Made by a program: the position numbers and the translations under genes. Positions 26,140 through 36,622 of a stretch of DNA of 64,000 nucleotides are shown piece after piece. The notes below the pieces were generated by a model that had not been told where the DNA came from, made no database searches, and was given only the letters and a program-made list of their open reading frames with translations. Origin of the DNA: Fasciolopsis buskii (taxonomy: Eukaryota; Platyhelminthes; Trematoda; Plagiorchiida; Fasciolidae); NCBI GenBank assembly GCA_008360955.1, contig LUCM01004167.1:1-64000 (forward strand), written 5' to 3'. Positions within the stretch are counted from its first letter, which is position 1. Each line of letters starts with the position of its first letter.

Positions 26140-26985
26140 CATATTTTGCACAATCTCAGTGCAAATCAAATGCCGTCAGAACCATGACAAGACGACATTG
26201 GTTTTAACTGGTGAGAGGTTAAGGATGATCACTCAAATATCAGCACAGCGAGCCAGTTTTTAGTTTGTCGTTCTTTTCCTTCTATTGTGAGGATTGCACG
26301 AAGTCATGCGGTTATCTGATGATAGGTATTGGGGCCATTTTCAGGCATCCAATAGGAAGCGACTTGTGATATTATATTTTAGGTGCAGATCATGTTCCAT
26401 CAAAATCATGATAAGGGGGGAAAACCTGGGTGGAAAGCAAAAAAACATTGTGAAGAGTTCGTCACCGTTACACCAGCTCTTCCAGTCTTCACTCTCACAT
26501 CATCGGTCGTCTGTAAGGATCCATAGTTCCTGTGCGGGTTTGATGCTGCACTTTACCCGAGCAGAAGTGGGTGGTTGACTTGGGGGGTCCTAGGTCAAGT
26601 CTTTGACCGAAAGGTCTCACTGTCAATTGAAGTTCGATGACTGAGTACCTATTTCATACGGTTTTCGGAAGAGAAGAACCCCGTTTCGTATTCTTTGTAC
26701 GATATCCGTGGTTGATTTGGGATCGTGATCCAGCCATTTTCTGTGGTCTGTTAACCAAAGACCAATTAACGCGGCGGAGAGCGCTGGGCATTCGCATTTG
26801 TCCTCACACTTCGGTAAAAACACCTCAGCCACTAGAAGCCAGTGCGTAAGACTTCCTCATCGAAGTCGCGCGGTCATTTAGGGGCATTTTGAGCGGCGTT
26901 CACGGAGAGCATTACGGATTTGAAACCAAACCATGCTGGGCATTTGAAGGTTGGGATACGCATTCCACGTCCATCCAGATCGATT
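26140..26985 (+). repeat. Interspersed repeat R3, copy 2
   Basis: A diverged copy. The left end GCCGTCAGAACCATGACAAG near 26,171 and the right block GGGCATTCGCATTTGTCCTC near 26,788, followed by GGGGCATTTTGAG, align in order with the other R3 copies. No coding domain. Confidence 0.55.
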
Positions 26986-27129
26986 CTTTCGGTGTACACT
27001 GTCTTGTAAGGCAAGTAATGGCTGCAAGGTTAGTCATATCAGTCAGTTCAGGACGTGACAAGGAGGTACAGAAACCCCATATTTGTGGAATGTTCTGGGT
27101 AGATTGAGTTAACTTGCTGGGTGGGTGTC

Positions 27130-28004
27130 CGTGGTATCATGCAATGCGACGGACACAATAATCGGTGTGGGTGAGTACCGCAGTCATTGGTATTCTGCTC
27201 CTCTGTCTTGTGGTCTTTTGCTTTTACCTTTGCTATTGTCTGATGCTGCGAGGTAGCAGCCGAGGCCAGGATGTGCGCGCACGGTTAGCGGACGCGCAAA
27301 CCGAACTATATTTTACAAAAAATATTCGAAAGAAGTGGTGGTTGAAGGTCTGAGTAGAACCACAAAATAAAAACTTGACTTGGATGACTTGCTCGCTATA
27401 TTTAAGATCAGCATTGCTAAATGGTGACGAATGAAACAGCTAATAAAAGCTCGAAGAAGCTTATCGAAATAAGCGATTACTATCAACTAATTACTCGGTC
27501 GGTTATCAGTGAGGTAACTAAAAATTTAGCGTGAACCAATAATCATGTGAACAGTTTTCGTTGACACTGGGCAAGAAATGAAAGAAGCTCTTTTTTCTAA
27601 TAGTACGAGTTTGGTTTGATCCAGCGGTTTTGATGGAGCGACTAAGAATCTGGTGCTGAATTAAGAAATCCTTGATGCATTGTGTGAAAAAGTAAATGTA
27701 TGCGAATGAATGTTAAGTGACCAAAAGCCCATCAAATTTCGAATTTCACTGACGAAATAGGAAACCCTGAATTTTCCGTAACCTAAACAGTTCAAGTTTG
27801 TTATTAAAGTTCTTTGAGAATAAAAGAATTGTAGTCTTACCGGACCGGAATGAGTATAACAAATCTGCAGTGCGATAATGCTTTTGTCAGCCGGTGAGTA
27901 TCATGTTACTTGACAGGACTTGAAGTAATTTCTATCAGCTGTTTGAGCAGTCGAATCCGATAATTTTTCACCTTCATGGTTAGCACTTGTTCGTTTTCAT
28001 TTAG
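27130..28004. other. Region upstream of the first recognised SND1 exon
   Basis: No exon encoding an SND1 N-terminus in the right phase was found here. A candidate donor (GTGAGTATC, near 27,894) follows a short ATG frame at 27,851, but that frame ends in phase 2 and cannot join the exon at 28,005, which needs phase 0. The pyrimidine-rich tract and AG just before 28,005 form a good acceptor. Confidence 0.5.
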
Positions 28005-31000
28005 GTGCTTTCCGGCGATACAATTATTATTCGCGATAGGCCGGTCGATGGTCCGCCCCCGGAGAGAACCATTGTTCTTTCAAACATCAGCTGTGGCCGT
28101 GTAGCTCGTCGACCTACTCCCAACAACCCGAATAGTGGCCCAGAGGATCCATTCGCATGGCAAGCTCGGGAATTCATCCGTAGCAGACTAGTGGGGAGGG
28201 AGGTTTGCTACACAGTCGAAACTGAATTGCCATCTGGCCGGAAATACGGCAGCGTTTTTATTGGTAAGTAACGGTGTTTTTAATTTCGTTCCTAGGTAAA
28301 TCGACAACTGGTGAAAATGTCGCTTTACTGTTGCTTCAGGAAGGTCTCGCTGAGCTGCGTAAGTTAAATGCAGTGGCTGCAGAAAAGAATCCCGTTTATC
28401 ACCAACTGATGGTTGCTGAAGAATCGGCAAAGTCCAGTCAAAAAGGCCGTTGGTCCTCCAATCCCGTGGATGCTGTTCGAGAGGTTATCTGGTCTTTGGA
28501 CGAACCCCGCACTTTCGTTGATAAGTACAAGGGAAAACGTCTCCACGGTATTGTAGAGTATGTCCGGGACGGAAGCACTTTACATGTTACTTTGCTACCT
28601 GACACGTTGGATGAGGGGCCAGTTTACCACAGTATTACGTTATCTCTTTCCGGAATAAAGGCTCCCACAGTGAGATACGAAGAGGGAAAACAAGTAACCT
28701 CAGCACGTTCTTCTTAACATTTTGTCAAGGTTGCCGAGCCCTTTGGGCTGGATGCACAGTTTTTTGTTGAGTCGCGTCTTCTCCAACGTGATGTCATGGT
28801 CTTACTAGAATCTACAAACAATCAGAACTTTATTGGCAGCGTTCTACATCCAAACGGAAACATCGCTGAGGTTCTTTTACGAGAGGGCCTTGCACGATGC
28901 ATTGATTGGAACCTCAACCTTGTGAGTGTGCCTGGTGCGTCGGAGGCTTATCGAGCAGCCGAACGCTCTGCGAAAGAACGTCGACTCAGACTTTGGCTCG
29001 ATTACCAACCACCTCAAGGCGTTTCCACGGAGGTCTCACAGCCTAGAGATCCAAATAGTCTTTGCCCTGGAATGTCCTTTTCGGGCCATGTACGTTAGTC
29101 ATTGCAGATTCATTAATGATGCGCTTGTAACGAGTAAACCTGTGGAATTGCTGCGTACGTCCTCGAGTATTTTCTCAGTCAACATTAATTTTGGCTTATT
29201 ATTGCATTGTTGTTTGTCACAAGTCGTTCAAGTATCGCTTCTTCGTGACAAGTTTGATGCCTGAGTGTAACGGGAGGAGTATGCTGCATGACTTCAAGAG
29301 TCCTCTACACGGGGAAAGAGAAACCGGCAACCATGACCCCGGGACTTGAAGTGGCGTAGAACCACGTAAGTTCTCAGTAAGTCCGTCATGGTAACGAGCC
29401 GGGCGACGGCGAATTGCAGTTCGCCTTCGAAGCGATCGGTGGACTTGACGTTCCAACCTCCGGCCTTTTAGTTGTCGTGCGCCTAATCGATTGGGTCACA
29501 ATCCCCTCATCCTCATAAGCTTGTTATTAGGCAAGTCACACTCCAATTGCTTGATTTCGGAGATCCTAAATTTAACAAACTCTCAGATCAAAATCTCTAA
29601 GTGGGTTTTCATCCGTGATTCCTTGCAGTAGTTTATGTACGCTCTGAAATCAGAATTCCTTGAACACTGGTCCATATTTCTTTCAGTTTCTAAAAATATC
29701 TCTCTAAAACAACGCAAAACAACACAATTCCTTTGATTAAATGTACTAAACTTAACCTTTTTACGTATAGTCTGTCAGACGAGATAGTTCGCGTTTGTAT
29801 TCAATCCATTTTCCATTGAAAAGTATGTTTGCTTAGTGGATAAAAGACTAACTGACTACTGCTCCCTGTATCATAGCCGATGCATTTCCCGATATACCAC
29901 TAATTTTTGTAGTAATAAACAAACTAAATTGGTGATTTGTGCTTACCCTTTCTAGGTGTCCGAGGTTGGAAATGGTGACAACGTCACTGTGAAATGTTCT
30001 GATGGAGTCTATCGGAAATTTTTTCTGTCAAGCGTACGGGCGCCAAGACCGGTTAACATTTCCAGAGAGGGGGAAGACAGCGCTCCTGTCGACCAACGTA
30101 TTCGAGCGCGACCGCTTTACGATGTCCCTTTTCTTTTCGAGGCAAGAGAACAACTGCGTACCTTCGTAGGGAAGTCGGTACGTCTAACATCTCACGCTTT
30201 CTTACACGATCAACTTTTAATGTCTCCTGTTCCTTGTGAGTTCCCTCCCTTGTAAATAGACTGTGGACGAATAAACCAAGTTTCCCGAAATATATTTGGA
30301 GATAGATTAACCTAATTACCTCGTACGACGTGCTCCCGGTAGTCTTTGTTCATTCATATGCGTACTACTTACTGCGAATATCCTAGCTTGTGGATATCTC
30401 TGTCGTCATGCGTCTTAGTACCAGCCAACTGACAAAGAACCGCTCGTGATGGATCATGATTCGGGACCCAGTCGCACTGCTTTCGTCCAGATGAAATTAT
30501 GGTGGCAGTAAAACCCCTTGTTCGATCCGTTTTTTGTCGGTTTGTTTGCCGCTACTCGCGGTGTAAATGGTACGCATATCTTTTTGATGCAACATCATTG
30601 AATTCCGGCTCTTCTATTCTCGAATTACTGTTCCATTTATTTTTTCGTGAGGTTCTGATCGCTAAGCTTGGTGTTTGCGCCGCAACCGCCACCAGAAAAA
30701 TTTTCAAAGTCATTGAAAATGTTCTGTTTCTTCTAGGTTACAGTGCACGTAGATTATATCCAACCCAAATTGCCCACCACGACTGATGAGCGAGCTTGCG
30801 CAACCATCCGAAGTGGTAGCACAAATTTGGCTGAGTCCTTGGTTTCGAAGGGTCTTGCAAGCATCATTCGTTATCGAAATCCAAATGACAGTCGAAGTGC
30901 CTGCTACGCAGAGTTACTCGCTGCTGAGGAAGATGCTCAGACCAAGGGTCTTGGTATTCATAGCAAAAGCGAGCGTCCAGTTCATCGTGTAGTAGACTTG

Positions 31001-34000
31001 ACGGGTAAGTGAAGGTATCTTATTGATCACAACTAATGCAGCTGACTACGCTGATATTTTTCTACGTTTTCAACTTCTCTTTCTCGGTATACTCTTGCCT
31101 ACTCACATTCATTCGAAAATTTCAGGCAATCTCGCGAAGTCCCGTCAATTTTTACCATTCCTCCAACGTAATCCGCAAATGGAAGGGATTGTGGAGTTCG
31201 TAGTCCATGCCAGTCGTCTTCGGGTCTACCTACCGCGTGAGACTTGTTTAAACACTCTGCTGCTTGCTGGTATCCAGTGTCCCCGTCGAGGCAGGTTAGT
31301 AGTTACGTCCGTTTTTCCTAATTATGAATTCGATAGTTGTTCAAGTCAAACATTCACAACTACTCATTCCGCTTGGTTTTCCATTTGTCACATAGGCCCA
31401 AACCTGACGGAACACAAGAGCCCGACATGCCGTTTAGCGTGGAGGGGTATCAATTTACTAAGGATTTGTGCATGCAACGGAATGTTGAAGTGACGATAGA
31501 AACAATCGATCGTGTGGGAAACTTTGTGGGGTGGTGTTTTCTAGATTCGCCGGATGGCCATTCTAAACAAAGCACCGAGGGTCAAAGATCTGGAAAGAAG
31601 AAGAAGAAGGGTGGTGATACGACGTTGGTGAAACACAAAGTCAATTTGAGCGTACTCTTAGTTTCACACGGCTTTGCCACCGTACATCGGGCCCCTTCTA
31701 CTGAAAGCTCGCCATATTACCAGGAGCTAATCCGCGCAGAGGAGACCGCCAAATCTAGTAAACAAGGCCTTTGGTCTTCAGATGAGTTTGTTAAAGAGTG
31801 GGAAGCGGAAGCAAATGCTTACGATGCTGACGAGGTGTCTGGTATTGAAAATGATATTGTACTTCCTGGCGGTGTTATCAGAGGTTATGTAGATGACTTT
31901 TCCCTGCTGAACATCAATGGCCACGAATCAGACAAAGAAGCACCGAAGGTAAGCATAGAAATCTGATTAATTATATCCTGAAGCTTCTTTTTTGTTATTT
32001 GTTTCTGTTTGGTATATGCTTTCCGCCTTCACTGCACGGATAATCAACCAGCCTGATTTTGAGATTTAAAAAAAAATGATTACTCAAGGTTTCAAAGGAT
32101 CTGAGTTAGTAACGACCACAGCAATTGCCATCTCCCTTTAACCACCAGCCGGGTAAGATTAAGGCCTCTTCCAAGATGACAAAACTAAATCTCTCTATGG
32201 TCGGTAGTTTGAATGTGCACTGTGCGCAGGATTCCAGTGAAATGTCAGCAACTGTGATTACACGAGCTAAAAAAAGCCAGAAGCGTTAAGACTGCATCAT
32301 GAAATGATCTGATGGCCTGAATGCCCCCGTGATCAGGACGGCCGAGGATTCAGTCATGCTTAGATCATTAAAAAAAAGCCTGACGGGCAGTCTCCTGGTT
32401 CTTTAATTAAGGACTTGCTTTGAAATGGTGAATCAGTCGCTATAATTAGTACCAGAATAATTTATTCAAGTAAATAAGCTCCAATCCGCCTGCTTCCTGG
32501 TATCTTGCGAATAGGTTTTTGTTATGATCAAAGGCTTTGATTAAGAGCTTTACTCGTACTCCCGATTAGCGTCCAGATTCCCTGGCAGTATCCACCCATG
32601 AGGTGTACGGTTAGGAATAATTACCGCATCGGTCGACGCGTAGGATAATCGGAGTCACTTTATCTATTAAATGGGTAGTGATAAGTGTGCTATTACGAGC
32701 TCACCACTCGTTCGTCGAATTAAAAGCTGACATTATTGTACCAATCAGAAAACTTACTAAATCAGAAGCTCGTTCAGGTGGGCGTTGTGCTTTACCTCCT
32801 CAACGTGCTGATAATACTGAAAAACTAGTCCAGTTTTATGGTGAAAATCATCGTTACGCTTTTTCGACACAGTTTGCGTCTCACAGATCGTTGATATCGC
32901 AGTTAGGTACCGTTAATGCGATCTTGTTTGCACTAAGTCGCATCGGTTCACATGCATTAAGTCAAGCCATGCGTTGGCTTCAATTAGGCTTTCGCCGCAG
33001 TTCAGTGGTCATCGTCGCGAACTGCAAACGGATGTCTCCGGGTTTTGTTTTTTTATGACGGGCCCCATTCATGAGTGTAGTGGAAGAGGCCCATTCCATA
33101 GCCACTAGACTCCATTGCACAAGGAGGAGGTGGGGTATCGGTGACAATGACCTTGAAACTTGAACTGGCCCGGCGCCGCTTGAGGTCACCGGTCAGGTGT
33201 GATGACGAACCGGATGGCAGTGGGTTGCCGTCTGCCACCAAAGTGACCGGTGGTAAATCTATTTGATCACCGCGAGAGTATGTTTGGTATAAGACTGCAT
33301 CTTCGAAATGTAAGATGCCGATGCAAGACTGGTTTGGTTCGAAGCCGACTATTGTTTTTACAAGAGAAGAATCAGCTGAGGTAAATGGGTTTACATGAAA
33401 TAATTCACCTTGTGATATCATCGCTCAACTCACCATAAAGAAACCATGGAAGCACTGTACAGCTGTTTCATCTTTGTTAGGAATCATCAGCAGTGCATAT
33501 CCACCGCGCCCGAACTGGGACGCGAACCCGGGACGAACAATTCTGAGTCGAATGCCTTAGCCATTACGCTACCGGGCAGGCTCCTAACAAGGATGAAACA
33601 GCTGTACAGTGCTTCCATGGTTTCTTTATGGTGAGTTGAGCGATGATATCACATGATGAATTATTTCATGTAAACATTCAATCTCCTACTACTAAAATGT
33701 GTAAATGGGTTTACTTGAATAGTTGTCTCACCAGGTGATCGTATTTTGGATATCTTCGCGCATAAAGAATATTCAATTGGCGTACAACAATTTAAGGCAT
33801 ATGTGGCATAGGCATGACATCCGGTTATCGGTCAAATATTTCTCAGATCCAGTTGTCCGTAGCATTTATAAACCAAAACTTCGAGCTGAGAACTCCGTCG
33901 AGCAGTACTGTAGATGTGCCCTGGGAGTGGGCAATGCATTTGGCGGGAGATTTCGCCTGCGGTCATAGACCCGACGATCGGTAATGGTCCGCGTGTCGCG

Positions 34001-36622
34001 GTCGTTCGACTCATTGGGATTTGCGGTATCTAGACATTTTTTTATCCCACTCAGCGCTATGAAAAACAGCTTGTCCCATAGTGGCGTGAATAATGAAGGC
34101 TGTCTAATGTGCCTCTATCATACTAATGCGGCTTGTGATGAAAAATTGTTTTTATTATTTACTTCAAGCACGAGTGCAATTAAGGGGTTATTCTCAGTCT
34201 CAGTGGCTCAGTGCCTTGAGAAGACCGTTGACGATGAAGCTTAAACTTGTTGATCTCAGTAGATCTGGTGTGGTAATGACCACTATCTCTCGACTAAGCT
34301 GTTTTGACTCCGTTGTGTTGACATACGGTAATCAAGGCGAATTTGGCGGTTACTAATCTCCAAAACGGTAAAAACCCCAGCAAATCTATAATCAATCAAC
34401 CTCACATTTTCAGCTTGATTGGAAGCCCGTGCAATTCACCGCCTTCTCTCGACCGACGGGTAGTGAAGGTCTTCGGTTCTACGCCCAGCATCTCTCTGAT
34501 TCTGCCACAATTGTCCAGATCAGTCGTGGTTTAAACTCTCAGACCCTCCCAGTCGTACCTGGTTATCAACCGCAGAAGGGGGATATTTTTGCTGCTTCAT
34601 TCAGCGCGGACAATTGCTGGTATCGGGCTCGTGTAGTGCGTCGTAGCGCGAAGAACGTCGTCGTTCAGTATATCGATTNGAACTGGGACACGCGAACCCG
34701 AACAAGGACGAACGATTGTGAGTCGAGTCGAACGCCTTAGCCATTACGCTACCGGGCAGGCTCCTAACAAGGATGAAACAGCTGTACAGTGCTTCCATGG
34801 TTTCTTTATGGTGAGTTGAGCGATGATATCACATGATGAATTATTTCATGTAAACATTCAATCTCCTACTACTAAAATGTGTAAATGGGTTTACTTGAAT
34901 AGTTGTCTCACCAGGTGATCGTATTTTGGATATCTTCGCGCATAAAGAATATTCAATTGGCGTACAACAATTTAAGGCATATGTGGCATAGGCATGACAT
35001 CCGGTTATCGGTCAAATATTTCTCAGATCCAGTTGTCCGTAGCATTTATAAACCAAAACTTCGAGCTGAGAACTCCGTCGAGCAGTACTGTAGATGTGCC
35101 CTGGGAGTGGGCAATGCATTTGGCGGGAGATTTCGCCTGCGGTCATAGACCCGACGATCGGTAATGGTCCGCGTGTCGCGGTCGTTCGACTCATTGGGAT
35201 TTGCGGTATCTAGACATTTTTTTATCCCACTCAGCGCTATGAAAAACAGCTTGTCCCATAGTGGCGTGAATAATGAAGGCTGTCTAATGTGCCTCTATCA
35301 TACTAATGCGGCTTGTGATGAAAAATTGTTTTTATTATTTACTTCAAGCACGAGTGCAATTAAGGGGTTATTCTCAGTCTCAGTGGCTCAGTGCCTTGAG
35401 AAGACCGTTGACGATGAAGCTTAAACTTGTTGATCTCAGTAGATCTGGTGTGGTAATGACCACTATCTCTCGACTAAGCTGTTTTGACTCCGTTGTGTTG
35501 ACATACGGTAATCAAGGCGAATTTGGCGGTTACTAATCTCCAAAACGGTAAAAACCCCAGCAAATCTATAATCAATCAACCTCACATTTTCAGCTTGATT
35601 GGAAGCCCGTGCAATTCACCGCCTTCTCTCGACCGACGGGTAGTGAAGGTCTTCGGTTCTACGCCCAGCATCTCTCTGATTCTGCCACAATTGTCCAGAT
35701 CAGTCGTGGTTTAAACTCTCAGACCCTCCCAGTCGTACCTGGTTATCAACCGCAGAAGGGGGATATTTTTGCTGCTTCATTCAGCGCGGACAATTGCTGG
35801 TATCGGGCTCGTGTAGTGCGTCGTAGCGCGAAGAACGTCGTCGTTCAGTATATCGATTTTGGCAATGAAGAATCCATCAACGTGGAGGATTTGGCTGCCC
35901 GCACTGCTCCACTTCCACCTGGTCCAATGAAGACCGTTCCACCCCAGGCACACGAATACAGACTGGCGTTTGTTCAGCTTTCTCCTGAAGCATCTGAAAG
36001 AGACATAGCAGAACGCGTATTTGCAAAATACGTAATGGACAAAGAAGTGAGTGAAACTTCTTCCCGGATGATTTATTTGTCTTGACATTCGTTATGTTCA
36101 CAGCAATGTCACTCGAGATGGGGTGGGAATGCAGAACTTATTGGCAACTGCGATTTAAGTGCTCTTGAACTGAACTTGCACTTCTCTTTTTCGACGCCTT
36201 GCAAAAGGTTTTCCAACCGCTCTTATGGCTGTGCATGTAGATGAGGATTCCCAGCGATTATAATAACCTGTTTGTTCAAATATTTGATGTGTTTCCAGGT
36301 ACTTCTCGCTGTACAATATGAAAACATTCCGTGTGGTAACGAAACACTCAAGCCGGTTTCAGCGGTTGCATTGCGTATTCCACCGGCGTCTGGTTCGACC
36401 GCAGGATCATCGGTCTACACCGGTAAGGCTGAAGGTGAAGATGTTGCAGAACTTTTGTTAGAAGAAGGCTTGGTTTGCGTGGAGCCGATGTCACCTCAAT
36501 TGATTCGACAACTTAGTCGTACTTATGCGCGAAGCTATCTAGAAGCCCAAGCCCGAGCGAAAAAAGAGCGGAAGAATATCTGGTGTTACGGTGATTTTCG
36601 TGTCGATAACAGTCAGCAGTAA
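28005..36622 (+). CDS. SND1: Tudor-SN / SND1 (staphylococcal nuclease domain-containing protein 1), nine exons, first exon not found
   Basis: Tudor-SN is a conserved animal RNA-binding protein of RNA silencing, splicing and stress granules, known to bind inosine-rich dsRNA. Exons: 28,005-28,263; 28,296-28,693; 28,730-29,089; 29,956-30,177; 30,737-31,004; 31,126-31,294; 31,396-31,948; 35,594-36,046; 36,299-36,622. All introns are GT-AG and phases agree, giving 1,001 residues plus stop. The human protein has 910. SN-like domains 1-4 are encoded by exons 1-7. Landmarks are [53 protein letters not shown] and [20 protein letters not shown]. The Tudor domain (about residues 795-850, WYRARVV and QYIDFGNEE) lies inside the fifth SN-like domain. 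The protein ends [12 protein letters not shown]. The first codon here is GTG (Val), so the start methionine is missing. Unusual points are two tiny introns, a lysine-rich insertion in SN4 and a repeated partial Tudor exon in intron 8. Confidence 0.96.
28264..28295 (+). other. SND1 micro-intron, 32 bp
   Basis: GTAAGTAACG at the start and TTCCTAG at the end. Its removal joins VFIG to [12 protein letters not shown] in frame, matching the conserved SN1 segment. The intron carries an in-frame TAA, so reading through is not an option. Micro-introns of about 30-40 bp near gene 5' ends are well known in schistosomes and other parasitic flatworms. Confidence 0.93.
28694..28729 (+). other. SND1 micro-intron, 36 bp
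   Basis: GTAACCTCAG at the start and TTTTGTCAAG at the end. Splicing joins EEGKQ to [16 protein letters not shown] in phase 0, as the family requires. The intron contains a TAA stop in the reading frame. Confidence 0.93.
29255..29520 (+). repeat. Interspersed repeat R1, copy 1 (in SND1 intron 4)
   Basis: Shares ordered blocks with 33,055-33,265 and 47,855-48,165: CCATGACCCCGGGACTTGAAGT near 29,331, the CGGTGG motif near 29,438, and the CTCCGGCCTTTTAGTTGTCG end near 29,457. Noncoding, family unknown. The right end holds a weak B-box-like sequence. Confidence 0.6.
32660..33050 (+). mobile_element. LINE A-related endonuclease fragment (in SND1 intron 8)
   Basis: Encodes [18 protein letters not shown] and [14 protein letters not shown] near 32,765-32,870, the diverged counterpart of the endonuclease end of family A (SESCLGGRCALTAQRTDN in A3). 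It continues to about 33,045, where repeat R1 begins; further LINE sequence resumes near 33,735. This is an old insertion interrupted by younger repeats. Confidence 0.7.
33055..33265 (+). repeat. Interspersed repeat R1, copy 2 (in SND1 intron 8)
   Basis: Blocks CAATGACCTTGAAACTTGAA (33,145-33,164) and TGCCACCAAAGTGACCGGTGG (33,233-33,253) match the other two R1 copies in the same order and orientation. It sits within the older LINE A-related fragment. Confidence 0.65.
33386..33577 (-). mobile_element. tRNA-derived SINE carrying a hammerhead ribozyme (Sm-alpha-like)
   Basis: Minus-strand element. The tRNA-like head is 33,577-33,508. Its acceptor strands GCCCGGT/TTCGGGC pair over most positions. 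The A box is TAGCGTAATGG (33,571-33,561) and the B box is GGTTCGCGTCC (33,528-33,518). A CTCAGAA loop resembles a leucine CAG anticodon loop. About 10 bases later comes a hammerhead motif (33,496-33,452), then a body of about 65 bases ending TTTCATGTAAAC. A pol III head followed by a hammerhead is the plan of the schistosome Sm-alpha family. It lies antisense to SND1, so its ribozyme would not act on SND1 pre-mRNA. Confidence 0.8.
33452..33496 (-). ncRNA. Hammerhead ribozyme motif within the SINE
   Basis: On the minus strand in order: GCACTG (33,496-33,491), CTGATGA (33,490-33,484), a 14-nt stem II region with loop TAACAA (33,483-33,470), GAAA (33,469-33,466), palindromic CAGCTG then T and A (33,465-33,458), and CAGTGC (33,457-33,452). 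Stem I pairs 6 of 6, with GGA/TCC pairing further out. Predicted cleavage follows GTA at 33,458. Stem II has decayed to 2 of 4 pairs; the sister copy on the plus strand keeps TCC/GGA, so the ancestor was probably sound. Stem III is minimal and self-complementary, suggesting a dimeric fold. Confidence 0.82.
33581..33678 (+). mobile_element. Truncated second SINE copy, head-to-head with the first
   Basis: The plus strand reads TCCTAACAAGGATGAAACAG and on through CATGTAAAC, matching the 3' part of the minus-strand SINE (33,485-33,386) almost base for base. It begins inside hammerhead stem II, lacking tRNA head, CTGATGA and the stem I 5' strand, so it is not a complete ribozyme. With the first copy it makes an inverted repeat of about 95-bp arms around a loop of about 95 bases. 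Confidence 0.85.
33735..34260 (+). mobile_element. LINE A-related fragment (in SND1 intron 8)
   Basis: Reads [20 protein letters not shown] (an RT C-terminal pattern) merging into [17 protein letters not shown] (pattern of the EN-RT connector, [14 protein letters not shown] in A3), then [12 protein letters not shown]. This is a rearranged, dead LINE piece. The same bases recur at 34,915-35,440 because of the block duplication described separately. Confidence 0.65.
34414..34678 (+). pseudogene. Partial duplicate of the SND1 Tudor exon (likely assembly artefact)
   Basis: Identical to the first 265 bases of exon 35,594-36,046, including the intron end TTTTCAG before it. It breaks off at the N after the codons for QYID, in the middle of the Tudor aromatic cage. 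It has no donor site and cannot be spliced as an exon. It should be left out of a gene model. Confidence 0.88.

Larger units (their letters stand above)
33512..35858 (+). repeat. Tandem 1.18-kb duplicated block with a single N at the junction
   Basis: 33,512-34,678 recurs as 34,680-35,858 (offset 1,180 over most of its length). From about 33,560/34,740 onward the two look identical, including LINE remnants and SND1 intron sequence. Only the first roughly 60 bases of the second copy, in the tRNA-like head, differ by several small insertions and substitutions. The copies meet at an N at 34,679. The pattern is what an unmerged contig overlap or a haplotype join leaves, so I expect one copy in the real genome. 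Confidence 0.85.

Noticed and set aside
27851..27894. Candidate first exon of SND1 with a good GTGAGT donor
   Set aside because: It ends in phase 2, while the next exon needs phase 0; the frame that would fit contains a stop.
33583..33620. Possible second hammerhead in the plus-strand SINE copy (stem II and GAAA present)
   Set aside because: The CTGATGA core and the 5' strand of stem I are missing, so this half cannot fold as a complete ribozyme and would not cut SND1 pre-mRNA.
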